A stretch of 64,000 bases of DNA from Stenotrophomonas maltophilia (lineage in GTDB: Bacteria > Pseudomonadota > Gammaproteobacteria > Xanthomonadales > Xanthomonadaceae): positions 1,940,001-2,004,000 of the forward strand of contig NZ_LT906480.1 in the NCBI RefSeq assembly GCF_900186865.1. Direction: 5' to 3'. The notes beneath the pieces are model-generated. The model saw only the letters and a program-made list of their open reading frames with translations, made no database searches and was not told the DNA's origin. The position numbers and the translations under genes are program-made. This document shows positions 15,389 through 24,982 of this stretch, piece after piece (the first letter of the stretch is position 1; each line of letters starts with the position of its first letter).

Positions 15389-18061
15389 TTACACCGAGGC
15401 CGGGTCGCGCTTGCCGGTGTCGATGCCGTACTTGTCGATGGCCTCCTGCATCCGCGAGCGCTCGATGCGGCCTTCGTCGGCCAGCGACTTCAGGGCGGCC
15501 AGCACGATGAAGTGGCGATCCACTTCGAAGAACGTGCGCAGCGACTCACGCGTGTCGGAACGGCCGAAGCCATCGGTACCGAGTGCGATGAAGCGGCGGT
15601 CGTTGATGAAGGGACGGATCTGGTCGCCGACGATCTTCATGTAGTCGGTGGCCACCACCACCGGGCCATCATGGCCCTGCAGGCACTCCTGCACGTAGGG
15701 TACGCGCGGTTCCTCAGCCGGGTGCAGCAGGTTCCAGCGTTCGGCAGCCAGGCCATCGCGGCGCAGTTCGGTCAGGCTGGTCGCGCTCCACACATCGCTG
15801 GCGATGCCGAAGTCCTGCAACAGCAGTTCTGCCGCAGCTTCCACTTCGCGCAGTATCGAACCGCTGCCCATCAGCTGCACGCGTGGCTGCGAGGCGGTAT
15901 CGGCGGCTGCCGGACGCAGCAGGTAGAGGCCCTTCAGGATGCCGGCCTCGGCGCCTTCGCGCAGTGCCGGCTGCGGGTAGTTCTCGTTGAGTACGGTGAT
16001 GTAGTAGTAGATGTCTTCCTGGTCGACATACATGCGGCGCAGGCCGTCATGGGTGATCACCGCCAGCTCGTAGTTGTAGGTCGGGTCGTAGGACACGCAG
16101 CTGGGAATCACCGACGACAGCACGTGGCTGTGGCCGTCATCGTGCTGCAGGCCTTCGCCCATCAGCGTGGTGCGGCCCGACGTGGCACCGAGCAGGAAGC
16201 CGCGGGTACGCGCATCGGCAGCGGCCCAGGCCAGGTCACCGACGCGCTGCAGGCCGAACATCGAATAGAAGATGTAGAAGGGGATCGTGGCCAGGCCGTG
16301 GTTGCTGTAGGCGGTACCGGCCGCGATCCACGAACAGATCGCACCGGATTCATTGATGCCTTCCTGCAGGATCTGGCCGTCCTTGGCTTCCTTGTAATAG
16401 CTCAGCTGGCCGGCGTCCTGCGGGGTGTACAGCTGGCCCAGGTAGGAGTGGATGCCGATCTGGCGGAACAGGCCTTCCATGCCGAAGGTGCGCGATTCAT
16501 CGGGCACGATCGGAATCACCAGCTTGCCCAGCTCCGGGTCCTTCAGCAGGCTGGTGAGGATGCGCACGAAGCCCATGGTGGTGGACTGGCCGCGATCACC
16601 ACTGCCCTGCAGCTGGGTGTTGAAGATCGACAGCGGCGGCAGCGGCAGCGGATCGACCTTGGCCAGGCGCGCCGGCAGCTGCCCACCCTGGATGCGGCGG
16701 CGCTCGGCGAAGTAGGCTGCTTCGGCGCTGTCCGGTTCCGGGCGCAGATAGGGCATCTCCTCCAGCTGGTCGTCGCTGACCGGCAGGTTGAAGCGGTCGC
16801 GGAAAGCGCGCACCGCATCGGCGCTCATCTTCTTCAGCTGGTGGTTGATGTTCTGGCCTTCGCCGGCTTCGCCCATGCCGAAACCCTTGACCGTCTTGGC
16901 CAGGATCACCGTCGGCCGGCCGCTGGTGTTCACCGCCTGCTGGTAGGCGGCGTACACCTTCTGCGGATCGTGGCCACCACGTGCCAGCGCCCAGATGTCG
17001 TCGTCGCTCATGTGCGCGACCAGCTCCAGCAGCTCGGGGTAGCGGCCGAAGAAATGCTCGCGCACGTAGGCGCCGCTCTGCGACTTGAAGGTCTGGTAGT
17101 CGCCGTCCACGCATTCCATCATGCGCTGGCGCAGCAGGCCGCTGTGGTCGCGGGCCAGCAGGTCGTCCCAGCCACTGCCCCAGATCAGCTTGATCACGTT
17201 CCAGCCGGCCGCGCGGAAGGTGCCTTCCAGTTCCTGGATGACCTTGGCGTTGCCGCGTACCGGACCGTCCAGGCGCTGCAGGTTGCAGTTGACCACGAAC
17301 ACGATGTTGTCCAGCCGCTCGCGGCCGGCCAGGGAAATTGCCGCCAGCGATTCGGGCTGGTCCATCTCGCCGTCGCCGAGGAAGGCCCAGACCTTGCGGC
17401 CCTGGTGTTCTTTCAGGCCGCGGTATTCCAGGTAGCGCATGTAGCGCGCCTGGTAGGCGGCGGTCAGCGGGCCCAGCCCCATCGACACGGTGGGGAACTG
17501 CCAGAACTCCGGCATCAGGCGCGGGTGCGGATACGAGGACAGGCCTTCGCGACCGGCTTCGCGGCGGAAGTTGTCCATGCGCGCTGGATCGATGCGGCCT
17601 TCCACGTACGCGCGGCCGTAGATCCCCGGCGCGGAGTGGCCCTGGATGTAGATCATGTCGCCGTCGAAGGTGTCAGTACGGCCACGGAAGAAATGATCGA
17701 AGCCCACGTCGTACAGCACAGCCGCCGACTGGTAGGTGGCGATGTGGCCGCCGACGTTGGAGTGCTTGCCGGCACGTAGCACCATCACCATCGCGTTCCA
17801 GCGGATCATCGCGTTCAGGCGGCGCTCGATGGCCAGGTCACCCGGGTAGGCCGGCTGGCGCTCGGGCGGGATGGTGTTGACGTAGGCAGTCCAGGCACGG
17901 GTATGCAGGTCGCCGTGCTGCCGGGCGTCCAGATCGCTGAGCTGGTCGATCAGGTAGTGAGCGCGCGGCCGGCCGCCGGCCTGCATCACCGCCTCCAGCG
18001 ATTCACGCCACTCCTGGGTTTCCAGTGGATCGGTATCGAAGGGAATGAGGGCTTGGTTCAT
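15389..18061 (-). CDS. aceE: Pyruvate dehydrogenase E1 component, homodimeric type
   Basis: From the ATG at 18061, with TGGAG upstream, the product has 890 residues, close to the 887 of E. coli AceE. It uses thiamine diphosphate to decarboxylate pyruvate and acetylate the lipoyl groups of E2. The ThDP motif GDGEMDQPES...NCN is intact, as are the substrate-region elements HSAPGIYGRAY, LAKTVKGFGMG and LMGEGLQHDDGHSH. The aceF and lpd genes are not adjacent, as is usual in Xanthomonadaceae. The possible reading upstream of 18061 is low-complexity and is not part of the gene. Confidence 0.97.
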   Translation of the reverse strand: MNQALIPFDTDPLETQEWRESLEAVMQAGGRPRAHYLIDQLSDLDARQHGDLHTRAWTAYVNTIPPERQPAYPGDLAIERRLNAMIRWNAMVMVLRAGKHSNVGGHIATYQSAAVLYDVGFDHFFRGRTDTFDGDMIYIQGHSAPGIYGRAYVEGRIDPARMDNFRREAGREGLSSYPHPRLMPEFWQFPTVSMGLGPLTAAYQARYMRYLEYRGLKEHQGRKVWAFLGDGEMDQPESLAAISLAGRERLDNIVFVVNCNLQRLDGPVRGNAKVIQELEGTFRAAGWNVIKLIWGSGWDDLLARDHSGLLRQRMMECVDGDYQTFKSQSGAYVREHFFGRYPELLELVAHMSDDDIWALARGGHDPQKVYAAYQQAVNTSGRPTVILAKTVKGFGMGEAGEGQNINHQLKKMSADAVRAFRDRFNLPVSDDQLEEMPYLRPEPDSAEAAYFAERRRIQGGQLPARLAKVDPLPLPPLSIFNTQLQGSGDRGQSTTMGFVRILTSLLKDPELGKLVIPIVPDESRTFGMEGLFRQIGIHSYLGQLYTPQDAGQLSYYKEAKDGQILQEGINESGAICSWIAAGTAYSNHGLATIPFYIFYSMFGLQRVGDLAWAAADARTRGFLLGATSGRTTLMGEGLQHDDGHSHVLSSVIPSCVSYDPTYNYELAVITHDGLRRMYVDQEDIYYYITVLNENYPQPALREGAEAGILKGLYLLRPAAADTASQPRVQLMGSGSILREVEAAAELLLQDFGIASDVWSATSLTELRRDGLAAERWNLLHPAEEPRVPYVQECLQGHDGPVVVATDYMKIVGDQIRPFINDRRFIALGTDGFGRSDTRESLRTFFEVDRHFIVLAALKSLADEGRIERSRMQEAIDKYGIDTGKRDPASV

Positions 18062-18306
18062 GGCTGTCTCCAGAGGGCGCCGGTCGGACGTCTGCCTGGG
18101 CGACAACACCGGCAGGGCGCACGGCACTGGAGCGGGGTCGCAACGGCGGGCGCCGTGACGCGAAGGGCGACCGTGGCGGCCACCGAGAAGACAAGCGTAG
18201 GCCTGCCCCCCACGCTTCGGTAGGCGGGCGGGGCTTGGGTCTCTGGCAAGCAAGGGTTGGTGCCGCGCGCCGTATCATGGGCCGATACGCTGGGCGCGGC
18301 CGCTGA

Positions 18307-18606
18307 TCAGGCCGGGGACAACCCCGGCAGGAACACCGGGATGATCGCCACGCCGATGCCCAGCAGGCACCAGGCGACGATGGGCAACCAGCGCGCCAGG
18401 CGCTGGGCGGGTTCCGGCGCACGACGACCGCCGATCCACAACAGCAGCGTGAGCGCACCCAGCGCATAGGCGAGGACGACGATCACCGGATGCACATGGA
18501 TGACCCGGCTGGGCGGCCACATCTGCTGCTGGTAGGCGGTGGTGTGGGCGACCAGCAGCAGGAACAACAGGCTGCTGAGGGTGTTGATGGCGGTGCGTGC
18601 GTTGAT
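18307..18606 (-). CDS. Small membrane protein with apparent ATC start
   Basis: The 99-residue product contains two to three hydrophobic segments (LSSLLFLLLVAHTTAY, VIVVLAYALGALTLLLWIGG, LPIVAWCLLGIGVAIIPVFL) and a short basic loop between them, so it is an integral membrane protein of unknown role. No ATG, GTG or TTG fits well. A perfect AAGGAG lies seven bases before an in-frame ATC at 18606, which could be a rare start codon. The alternative is GTG at 18705, giving 132 residues with an unconvincing N terminus. It is divergent from the ECF sigma gene. Confidence 0.5.
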   Translation of the reverse strand: MNARTAINTLSSLLFLLLVAHTTAYQQQMWPPSRVIHVHPVIVVLAYALGALTLLLWIGGRRAPEPAQRLARWLPIVAWCLLGIGVAIIPVFLPGLSPA

Positions 18607-18743
18607 GGGAGCACTCCTTGTGCGGGCTGCCGGGACATTGCAGGGGCCGCATTCTAGCGGCTGCCTGCCGGTCGTTGAAACGCCACTGTCATCGATGGCG
18701 GTCACCCTGCGTGGCTTTCCAGCCTCGGGGTGGTTGGCCGGCC

Positions 18744-19259
18744 GTGAACAGCGTGAGGATCTGGGAGAAGAGCTACGCGCTGCGGCGCCGGCTGCTGCGT
18801 GGCTTCTTCCTGCGTCGCGGTTCGGCCAGCGAGGATGCCGAAGACCTGGCGCAGGAGGTCTACCTGCGCCTGCTGCGGAGCACCGGCGAGGATGCCGATG
18901 CGGTCGAGAACCCGGAAGCCTACCTGTTCACCGTGGCGGCCAACCTGGCGCGCGAGCATGCGCGCGCGCGGTCGTCGCTGCCGCCGCTGGAAGACGTCGA
19001 CCTGCTGGCCGAAGTGCTGAAAAGCGAAGAAGACATCGAAGGTGAATTCGAGCGTGCGCAGCGCTGGAACGATATCCGCAGCACCATCGCACGACTGCCG
19101 GCGACCACGCGGCGGGTGATGGAACTGCACTACCGCGACGGGCTGGACTGCCCGCGAATCAGCCAGCAGCTGCAGGTGTCGGTGCACATGGTGCGCAAGC
19201 ACATCGGCAAGGGGCTGGAGGCCTGCAGGAAGGCGCTGGGCGCCAGGGAGCTCACATGA
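18744..19259 (+). CDS. ECF sigma factor, FecI-like
   Basis: From GTG 18744 the product has 171 residues. Region 2 is visible in RRGSASEDAEDLAQEVYLRLLR and NPEAYLFTVAANLAREHAR; region 4 in LPATTRRVMELHYRDGLDCPRISQQLQVSVHMVRKHI. These are typical of FecI-type sigma factors controlling TonB transducers. Its stop overlaps the start of the FecR gene (ATGA). It should activate the TonB receptor gene downstream. GTG at 18753 is an alternative start. Confidence 0.85.
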   Translation: MNSVRIWEKSYALRRRLLRGFFLRRGSASEDAEDLAQEVYLRLLRSTGEDADAVENPEAYLFTVAANLAREHARARSSLPPLEDVDLLAEVLKSEEDIEGEFERAQRWNDIRSTIARLPATTRRVMELHYRDGLDCPRISQQLQVSVHMVRKHIGKGLEACRKALGARELT

Positions 19260-20278
19260 ACCGGACCTCATCGCCCGTGGCCGACGACACGATCGCCTGC
19301 GAGGCCATGGACTGGTTCCTGCGCAATCGCGAGGGGGCGCTGGATGAGGCCGGGCGCCTCGCGTTCCTGGACTGGATGAAGCGCTCGCCGGAGCACGTGC
19401 GCGCCTACATGCACGCCCTTGCCTTGCACCGGCAGGTGGGCGAGGCGCTGCAATCGCCGTTGCCTGACGACGCGGCGGTTCCACCGCGGCAGGTCGCCGC
19501 CAAGGTGGTGCCGCTGTTCGGTAGCGTGCACGCGCCGCCGCGCGCTGTGCCGCGTCGCGGTCGTGCGCGCTGGTGGGTGGCGGCGGCCGCAGCCTGTATC
19601 ACCCTGCTCGGCGTGGGCCTGGTTCCGCAGGTGATGCCCACCGAGCAGCTTTACAGTGCCGGACAGGGTGAACTTCGCGACCTGGTGCTGCCCGACCAGA
19701 CCCAGGTGCGGCTCAACGCGGACAGCCGCCTGCGGGTACGCATGGGCTGGTTCAGCCGCAAGGTGGAGCTGCTGCAGGGTGAGGCAACGTTCGACATCGC
19801 CCGCGACCGCCGTCCGTTCGAGGTGGCGGTGAACGGTCTGGAGATCCGCGACATCGGCACGGTGTTCGATGTATCGCGACGGCTGCAGAGCACGCGCATC
19901 GGCGTGGTCTCCGGCGAGGTGGAGGTATGGAGCCAGGGTGTGGACCCCCGGCGTCTTGCGCAACTGCGCGAAGGCCGGGTGGTGCAGGTCGACGCGCGCA
20001 GCCATGCGGTCGAGTCATTGGACCTGCCATTGTCGATGCTGCTGGACTGGCAGCAGCGCAAAGTGTCCTTCCTCGACGAGCGGCTTGACGAGGTGGCCGC
20101 TGCCTTCAACCGGCACAACCAGGTGCAGGTACGCGTGCTGGACGAAGGTGCGGCATCGGCACGGTTGTCCGGCAGCCTCGATGCGCATCGCATCGGTGCG
20201 CTGCAGGCCTTCCTCGAACGCGACCCGCGCTTCGTGGTGAGGCGCGAAGGCGACACCGTGCGGGTTGGCAGCCGCTGA
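19256..20278 (+). CDS. FecR-family anti-sigma regulator
   Basis: This 340-residue protein has an N-terminal DUF4880-like cytoplasmic domain (EAMDWFLRNREGALD...FLDWMKRSPEHVRAY), one membrane helix near residues 104-124 (WWVAAAAACITLLGVGLV), and a periplasmic FecR domain (LPDQTQVRLNADSRL, VELLQGEATFDIA, DIGTVFDV, VVSGEVEVW). It should hold the sigma factor at the membrane and release it on a signal from the STN domain of the TonB receptor encoded next. It overlaps the sigma gene by four bases. Confidence 0.92.
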   Translation: MNRTSSPVADDTIACEAMDWFLRNREGALDEAGRLAFLDWMKRSPEHVRAYMHALALHRQVGEALQSPLPDDAAVPPRQVAAKVVPLFGSVHAPPRAVPRRGRARWWVAAAAACITLLGVGLVPQVMPTEQLYSAGQGELRDLVLPDQTQVRLNADSRLRVRMGWFSRKVELLQGEATFDIARDRRPFEVAVNGLEIRDIGTVFDVSRRLQSTRIGVVSGEVEVWSQGVDPRRLAQLREGRVVQVDARSHAVESLDLPLSMLLDWQQRKVSFLDERLDEVAAAFNRHNQVQVRVLDEGAASARLSGSLDAHRIGALQAFLERDPRFVVRREGDTVRVGSR

Positions 20279-20296
20279 GGCCCGTGCGGTCGTGGA

Positions 20297-20314
20297 CTGT
20301 CAGAAAAAATTCAT
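20297..20314 (+). promoter_or_regulatory. Possible Pho box or ECF -35 region upstream of the STN TonB receptor
   Basis: CTGTCAG, four A residues, then AATTCAT match the PhoB direct-repeat layout (two 7-mers, 4-bp spacer) at 10 of 14 positions. The GTCAGAAAAAATT stretch could instead be the -35 region for the adjacent ECF sigma factor. In the PUMA3/VreI system of Pseudomonas aeruginosa, PhoB and the ECF sigma factor act at the same promoter region, so both readings may be compatible. Confidence 0.35.
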
Positions 20315-20419
20315 CGAATCCGCGTTCTCCACTTCGGTGGATGCCGGCTCTTACTTGGGAGAAGCCGCTGCCGATCCGCGCAGCGGCGCCTGCTGCCTTC
20401 TCTCTTCCAAGGACCCGTG

Positions 20420-23353
20420 ATGCGCAACACGCTCTACCTGTCGATCATCCTCGCCCTGTCCCCCTGCAGCGTGCCGCTGGCCTTCGCCGCCGGTGCCGAT
20501 GGCCTGGAGGCGCGTGTATCCACGCCGATCGCGGCGCAGCCGTTGGCGCGTGCGCTGGAGCAGCTGTCGCGCGGTTCCGGGGTGCAGTTCCTGTACTCGG
20601 CCGGCGGTGATGCCCGCATGGCCGGTGCGGTGCCGCGCGGTGCCACCGTCAGGCAGGCGCTGGACGCGCTGCTGGCCGGTACCGGCCTGGGGTACACCGT
20701 GGTGGATGGCAATGTCATCGCCATCGATCCGGCGCCAGCTCGCAACCAACCGAAGCCGGCCGCGCCGAAGCCGCGCGAGGCCGAGGCAATGGTGGCGCCG
20801 ACCCTGGACACGGTGAAGGTGATTGCCGCACATGAGGTCATCGACCAGAAGAAGTCGTCGCCGGTGATCAAGGATTCGGTGGTGTATGACGAGATGGACA
20901 GCTACGGCGACGAGACCCTGGCCGAGAGCCTGATGGCCGCTCCAGGGCTGAGTGCGGTGGAGGATGCCGGCGAGCCACGTTACGTGACCGTGCGCGGCGT
21001 GCAGGCCAACCTCAACTACACCACCATCGATGGCATCGCGATTGCCAGCGTGGGGGGCAGTGGCTCCGGCGAGCGCATGAACAACCTGCAGCTGATTCCC
21101 AGCGACATCGGCACCCGTACCGACATCTACAAGAGCTTCAGTGCCGAGCAGGCACCGGATGCGATCGGCGGCGTGATCGACATCATCAGCCGCAGCGCCT
21201 TCGACCGGTCAGGCAAGTACGTGTTTGCCGATGTGGCAGGCATCTACTCCACCGCCGAGACCAACGTCGAGCGCAGCGCAGGCGGCAACCACGAGACCCT
21301 GGGTCACTTCGGCAAGAGCGCCAAGATGGTGTTCTCCAACCAGTTTGGTGTCGACCAGGAGTTTGGCATCGTTGCGGTGGCACGCTACGAGCAGCGTTCG
21401 CGCAACAGCGTCAAGCGCTGGGTGGAGTCGAACTACTACTACAACGACGCTGGCAAATACCTCACCGACGGTACCACGGGTCCGGACGAGGCCAAGGGCT
21501 GGAACGGGCTGCGTGCGCCTGGCAACTTCAGCACTGGCACCTATACCAACTTCATCACCAACTTCGGTGGCTCCGCCAAGCTTGAGTGGAAGCCGTCGGA
21601 TGATCCGTTCTACGCATCGCTGCTGCTGTATTCGTACCGGTTCTACGAGAACTCGACGATGAACAAGACGGATCTGTACGGCAACGCCAAGTTTCCGGTC
21701 CGCAACCAGACCGAAGACAGCGGCACCACCCAGATCAACAGCATCTACATCAAGAACCGCCACGACCGCTGGGACCGCAGCAACCGTGGCGCCATCGCCA
21801 GCTTCAACTGGGACATGGGTGACCGTTCGCGGCTGACCCTGCGCGGTGGCCATACCGAAGAGACCTTCCACAACAGCCAGGTCTACTGGGGGGTACGCGC
21901 CTACCCGAGCAACCTGTTCGTCGACTACGAGAACGACAGCCACGGATTCCCCAACGCGGTGGCCGTTTCCGATTCCAGCCTGCTGACCAGTTCCGCATTC
22001 AAGCTCAATCCGGCGCAGGCCTACGTCTCCCCGCGCGATGCCAAGGAGAGCATCGACAACCTGCGCGCCGACTTCAGCTACAACATCGACGCCGATGCGA
22101 GAGGTTTCGGCCTGGCCGCCGGCGCCGAGTACCGCCACCTGAAGATCTGGCAGGACATCGACTTCGACTATTTCAAGAGCAGTGCCACGCTCAACGACTA
22201 CCTGTATCCGGGTTCGACGCTGCTGGGCAGCGTGCCGGGCTTCCCGCTGATCGACAACCGCAAGTGGAACGAGCAACTGCTGCCGAAACTGGGCAACAAC
22301 AATGCGGCGTATCCGAATGCCAACTTCACCAGTGACTACAAGTACGTGGAGGACATCACCAATGCCTATGTGTCCGCGCACTACGCCTGGGGCCGGCTGC
22401 TGCTGATCGGCGGCCTGCGCTACGACCACACCCGCTTCGATGCCTACAGTCCGTTCAGCGATGATGGCGGCACTACCTATACCTCTGCGTTCCGCAACAC
22501 GAGCGGTGGCTACAACAATCTGCTGCCCTCGTTGAACGCAACCTTCAAGCTCACCGAGGACCAGCGCCTGCGCTTCTCCGCCAGCCGCACGCTGGGCCGG
22601 CCGACGCCGAGCAACATCGCCCAGGCCACCAGCACCAGCTGCGGCGATGACGAGGAGGGCAGGGGCTTCTGCAGCATCAAGCAGGGCAATGCCGACCTGC
22701 AGCCGCGCCGTTCCACCAACATCGACCTGGCGTGGGACCTGTATTTCAACGGCAACAACGGCCTGGTCTCGGTGGCGCTGTTCGACAAGGTGATCAAGGA
22801 CGACATCTACACCCTGACCACCTTCGAGGACGTGGGTGATACCCGCTACCGGGTGACCCAGCCGATGAACACCGATGAGTCCAAGCTGCGCGGTGTCGAG
22901 TTCGCGGTGGCCAACCGCAACCTGCAGTGGGGCCGCCAGCGCTTCGACATGTACTTCAACGCCACGCGGCTGGAAGGCCAGACCAACTACCGCATCAGTG
23001 ATGGCACCGAGCGCCGCCTGGACCGGCTGCTGTACCAGCCGGACTGGTCGCTCAACGGTTCGGTGATCTGGCGCATGCCGTGGAAGAGCGCGCAACTGCG
23101 CCTGTCCGGCACCTACCGCAGCCGGATGCTGGTCGACTTCGGCGACACCCAGTGGCTGGATTCGTACTACGACCCGTACATGACCTTCAACATGGGCTTC
23201 AGCCACAAGGTCAGCAAGCACGTGACGCTGAAGTACGAGGCCAAGAACCTGTTCAACACCCAGCCGACCTACAGCACCGGCCCGAACGGGCGCTTCCGTA
23301 CCGAGATCGACGACTACGGCCGCTTCTTCTACTTCCACATCATCTACAACTGA
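20420..23353 (+). CDS. TonB-dependent transducer with STN domain
   Basis: From the ATG at 20420 (AAGGA upstream) the product has 977 residues. After a signal peptide, residues about 30-100 form the STN signalling domain (PIAAQPLARALEQLSRGSGVQ, ...LDALLAGTGL), which contacts FecR. A plug (ETLAESLMAAPGLSAVE, VRGVQANLNYTTIDG, ADAIGGVIDI-like) and a large barrel ending FYFHIIYN follow. It is followed after 10 bases by phoD. A phosphorylated organic substrate is a reasonable guess from its neighbours; the true ligand is unknown. Confidence 0.9.
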   Translation: MRNTLYLSIILALSPCSVPLAFAAGADGLEARVSTPIAAQPLARALEQLSRGSGVQFLYSAGGDARMAGAVPRGATVRQALDALLAGTGLGYTVVDGNVIAIDPAPARNQPKPAAPKPREAEAMVAPTLDTVKVIAAHEVIDQKKSSPVIKDSVVYDEMDSYGDETLAESLMAAPGLSAVEDAGEPRYVTVRGVQANLNYTTIDGIAIASVGGSGSGERMNNLQLIPSDIGTRTDIYKSFSAEQAPDAIGGVIDIISRSAFDRSGKYVFADVAGIYSTAETNVERSAGGNHETLGHFGKSAKMVFSNQFGVDQEFGIVAVARYEQRSRNSVKRWVESNYYYNDAGKYLTDGTTGPDEAKGWNGLRAPGNFSTGTYTNFITNFGGSAKLEWKPSDDPFYASLLLYSYRFYENSTMNKTDLYGNAKFPVRNQTEDSGTTQINSIYIKNRHDRWDRSNRGAIASFNWDMGDRSRLTLRGGHTEETFHNSQVYWGVRAYPSNLFVDYENDSHGFPNAVAVSDSSLLTSSAFKLNPAQAYVSPRDAKESIDNLRADFSYNIDADARGFGLAAGAEYRHLKIWQDIDFDYFKSSATLNDYLYPGSTLLGSVPGFPLIDNRKWNEQLLPKLGNNNAAYPNANFTSDYKYVEDITNAYVSAHYAWGRLLLIGGLRYDHTRFDAYSPFSDDGGTTYTSAFRNTSGGYNNLLPSLNATFKLTEDQRLRFSASRTLGRPTPSNIAQATSTSCGDDEEGRGFCSIKQGNADLQPRRSTNIDLAWDLYFNGNNGLVSVALFDKVIKDDIYTLTTFEDVGDTRYRVTQPMNTDESKLRGVEFAVANRNLQWGRQRFDMYFNATRLEGQTNYRISDGTERRLDRLLYQPDWSLNGSVIWRMPWKSAQLRLSGTYRSRMLVDFGDTQWLDSYYDPYMTFNMGFSHKVSKHVTLKYEAKNLFNTQPTYSTGPNGRFRTEIDDYGRFFYFHIIYN

Positions 23354-23363
23354 GGGCACAGCC

Positions 23364-24959
23364 GTGGAGACGATCAATCGCAGGCGATTCCTGGCCCTGG
23401 CCGGCCTGTCCGCTGCCGGTGCCTGGATGGGCACGGCACACGCGCTGGCCGCGCAGGGCGATGCCACCGCGCTGAACCCGCGCAACCTGCTGGCCAAGCC
23501 GCGCTTTGCCAGCACACCCTTCACCCTGGGCGTGGCCTCGGGTGATCCCTCGGCCGATGGCATGGTGCTGTGGACGCGCCTGGCGACCGAACCGCTGGTG
23601 TTCGGCGGCGGCATGCCGACCCGGCCGATGCTGGTCGAGTGGCAACTGGCCGCAGACGAAGGCATGCGCAGGGTGGTACGCCAGGGGACGGCGATGGCGC
23701 ATCCCGAACTCGGCCACGCCGTGCACGTGGAGCTGGACGGGTTGGCGCCCGGAAGGCCCTACTGGTACCGCTTCAGCGTCGGTGGCCACGCCAGTGCGGT
23801 CGGTTGCACCCGCACGCTGCCCGCAGCCACGGCCGCGGTGGATCGCGTGCGCTTTGCGGTGGCCGGTTGCCAGCACTACGAAGAAGGCCACTACACCGCG
23901 TGGCGGCGCATTGCCGAGGAACCGCTCGATTTCGTCTTCCACTATGGTGATTACATCTACGAAGGCGAAAGCCAGCCGGGCCTGCGGAAGATGAACGGCC
24001 AGCCGTTCACCAACCTGCGCAACCACGTCGGCCCGCAGATCTACACGCTGGATGATTACCGCCGCCGCTACGCCCAGTACAAGAGCGATACGGACCTGCA
24101 GGCCGCGCATGCGGCGGCACCGTGGTTCGTCACCTTTGACGACCACGAAGTGGACAACAACTGGGCCGGCGCCGAAGACCAGGATGACACGCCCAGCGAA
24201 GTATTCCTGCTGCGCCGCGCACAGGCGTTCCAGGCCTACTACGAGAACATGCCGTTGCGCCGTTCGGCATTCCCGCGCGATGGCCACATGCAGATGTACC
24301 GACGTGCACGCTACGGCACGCTGATGGACCTGCACCTGCTCGACACCCGCCAGTACCGCAGCAAGCAGGTGAACATGGCGCTGCGTGAGGAGGTGGAATC
24401 GCCGGAGCGCAGCATCGTGGGGGCGAAGCAGGAGCGCTGGCTGTTCGACGGCCTGGCCGATGCCGCACCGCGCTGGCACACCATCGCCCACCAGGTGGCG
24501 CTGGGCAACTACATGCGCGAGAAGGATGGGGTGGTGCAGTCGTCCGACGACCAGTGGTCGGGCTATCTGGACAGCCGCCGGCGCCTGCTCGACCACATCC
24601 AGAAGGTGGGCTTCGGCAACGTGGTGACCGCCTGCGGCGACGCGCATCGCCACTATGCCAGCGATCTGGTGCAGGACCACCGTGACTCGGGCGTGATCTC
24701 CAGCGAGTTCCTCGCCACGTCGATCACCTCCGGCGCCGATGGCCAGGGTGTGGACGCGTATGCCAGGAACCAGCTTGCGCACAGCCCCTATCTGAAGGCG
24801 ACCACCGACAAGCGTGGCTATGTGCTGTGCGATGTCACCCGCGATGCGTGGATCGGCGACATGAAGACGCTGGATACCGTGATGCAGCCGAATGGCGCGG
24901 TGCAGAGCTGGAAGCGCTATGCGGTGGAGCACGGCCGGCCGGGGCTGCAGGAGGCCTGA
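23364..24959 (+). CDS. phoD: PhoD-family alkaline phosphatase/phosphodiesterase, Tat-exported
   Basis: The 531-residue product starts at GTG 23364. A twin-arginine signal (NRRRFLALAGLS) leads into the PhoD N-domain (FTLGVASGDPSADGMVLWTRL). The metallophosphatase core shows HYGDYIYEGE, TFDDHEVDNNW and HQVALGNY, and GDAHRHYAS near the C terminus. PhoD enzymes bind Fe3+/Ca2+ and hydrolyse phosphomono- and diesters in the periplasm. It lies 10 bases after the TonB transducer and is convergent with phospholipase C. Together they suggest release of phosphate from phospholipids or similar esters. Confidence 0.92.
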   Translation: METINRRRFLALAGLSAAGAWMGTAHALAAQGDATALNPRNLLAKPRFASTPFTLGVASGDPSADGMVLWTRLATEPLVFGGGMPTRPMLVEWQLAADEGMRRVVRQGTAMAHPELGHAVHVELDGLAPGRPYWYRFSVGGHASAVGCTRTLPAATAAVDRVRFAVAGCQHYEEGHYTAWRRIAEEPLDFVFHYGDYIYEGESQPGLRKMNGQPFTNLRNHVGPQIYTLDDYRRRYAQYKSDTDLQAAHAAAPWFVTFDDHEVDNNWAGAEDQDDTPSEVFLLRRAQAFQAYYENMPLRRSAFPRDGHMQMYRRARYGTLMDLHLLDTRQYRSKQVNMALREEVESPERSIVGAKQERWLFDGLADAAPRWHTIAHQVALGNYMREKDGVVQSSDDQWSGYLDSRRRLLDHIQKVGFGNVVTACGDAHRHYASDLVQDHRDSGVISSEFLATSITSGADGQGVDAYARNQLAHSPYLKATTDKRGYVLCDVTRDAWIGDMKTLDTVMQPNGAVQSWKRYAVEHGRPGLQEA

Positions 24960-24982
24960 ATCTACCGCTCTACAGAGATCCT

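Noticed and set aside
15347..17779. 810-codon frame opposite aceE and similar long antisense frames (12210-13562, 21209-23665, 23340-24986)
   Set aside because: High GC creates long antisense frames; the strands encoding aceE, the TonB receptors and PhoD have unmistakable family motifs.
18675..18703. Pho box upstream of the ECF sigma gene
   Set aside because: One perfect CTGTCAT half-site at 18686-18692 is present, but neither neighbour at 11-base spacing matches.
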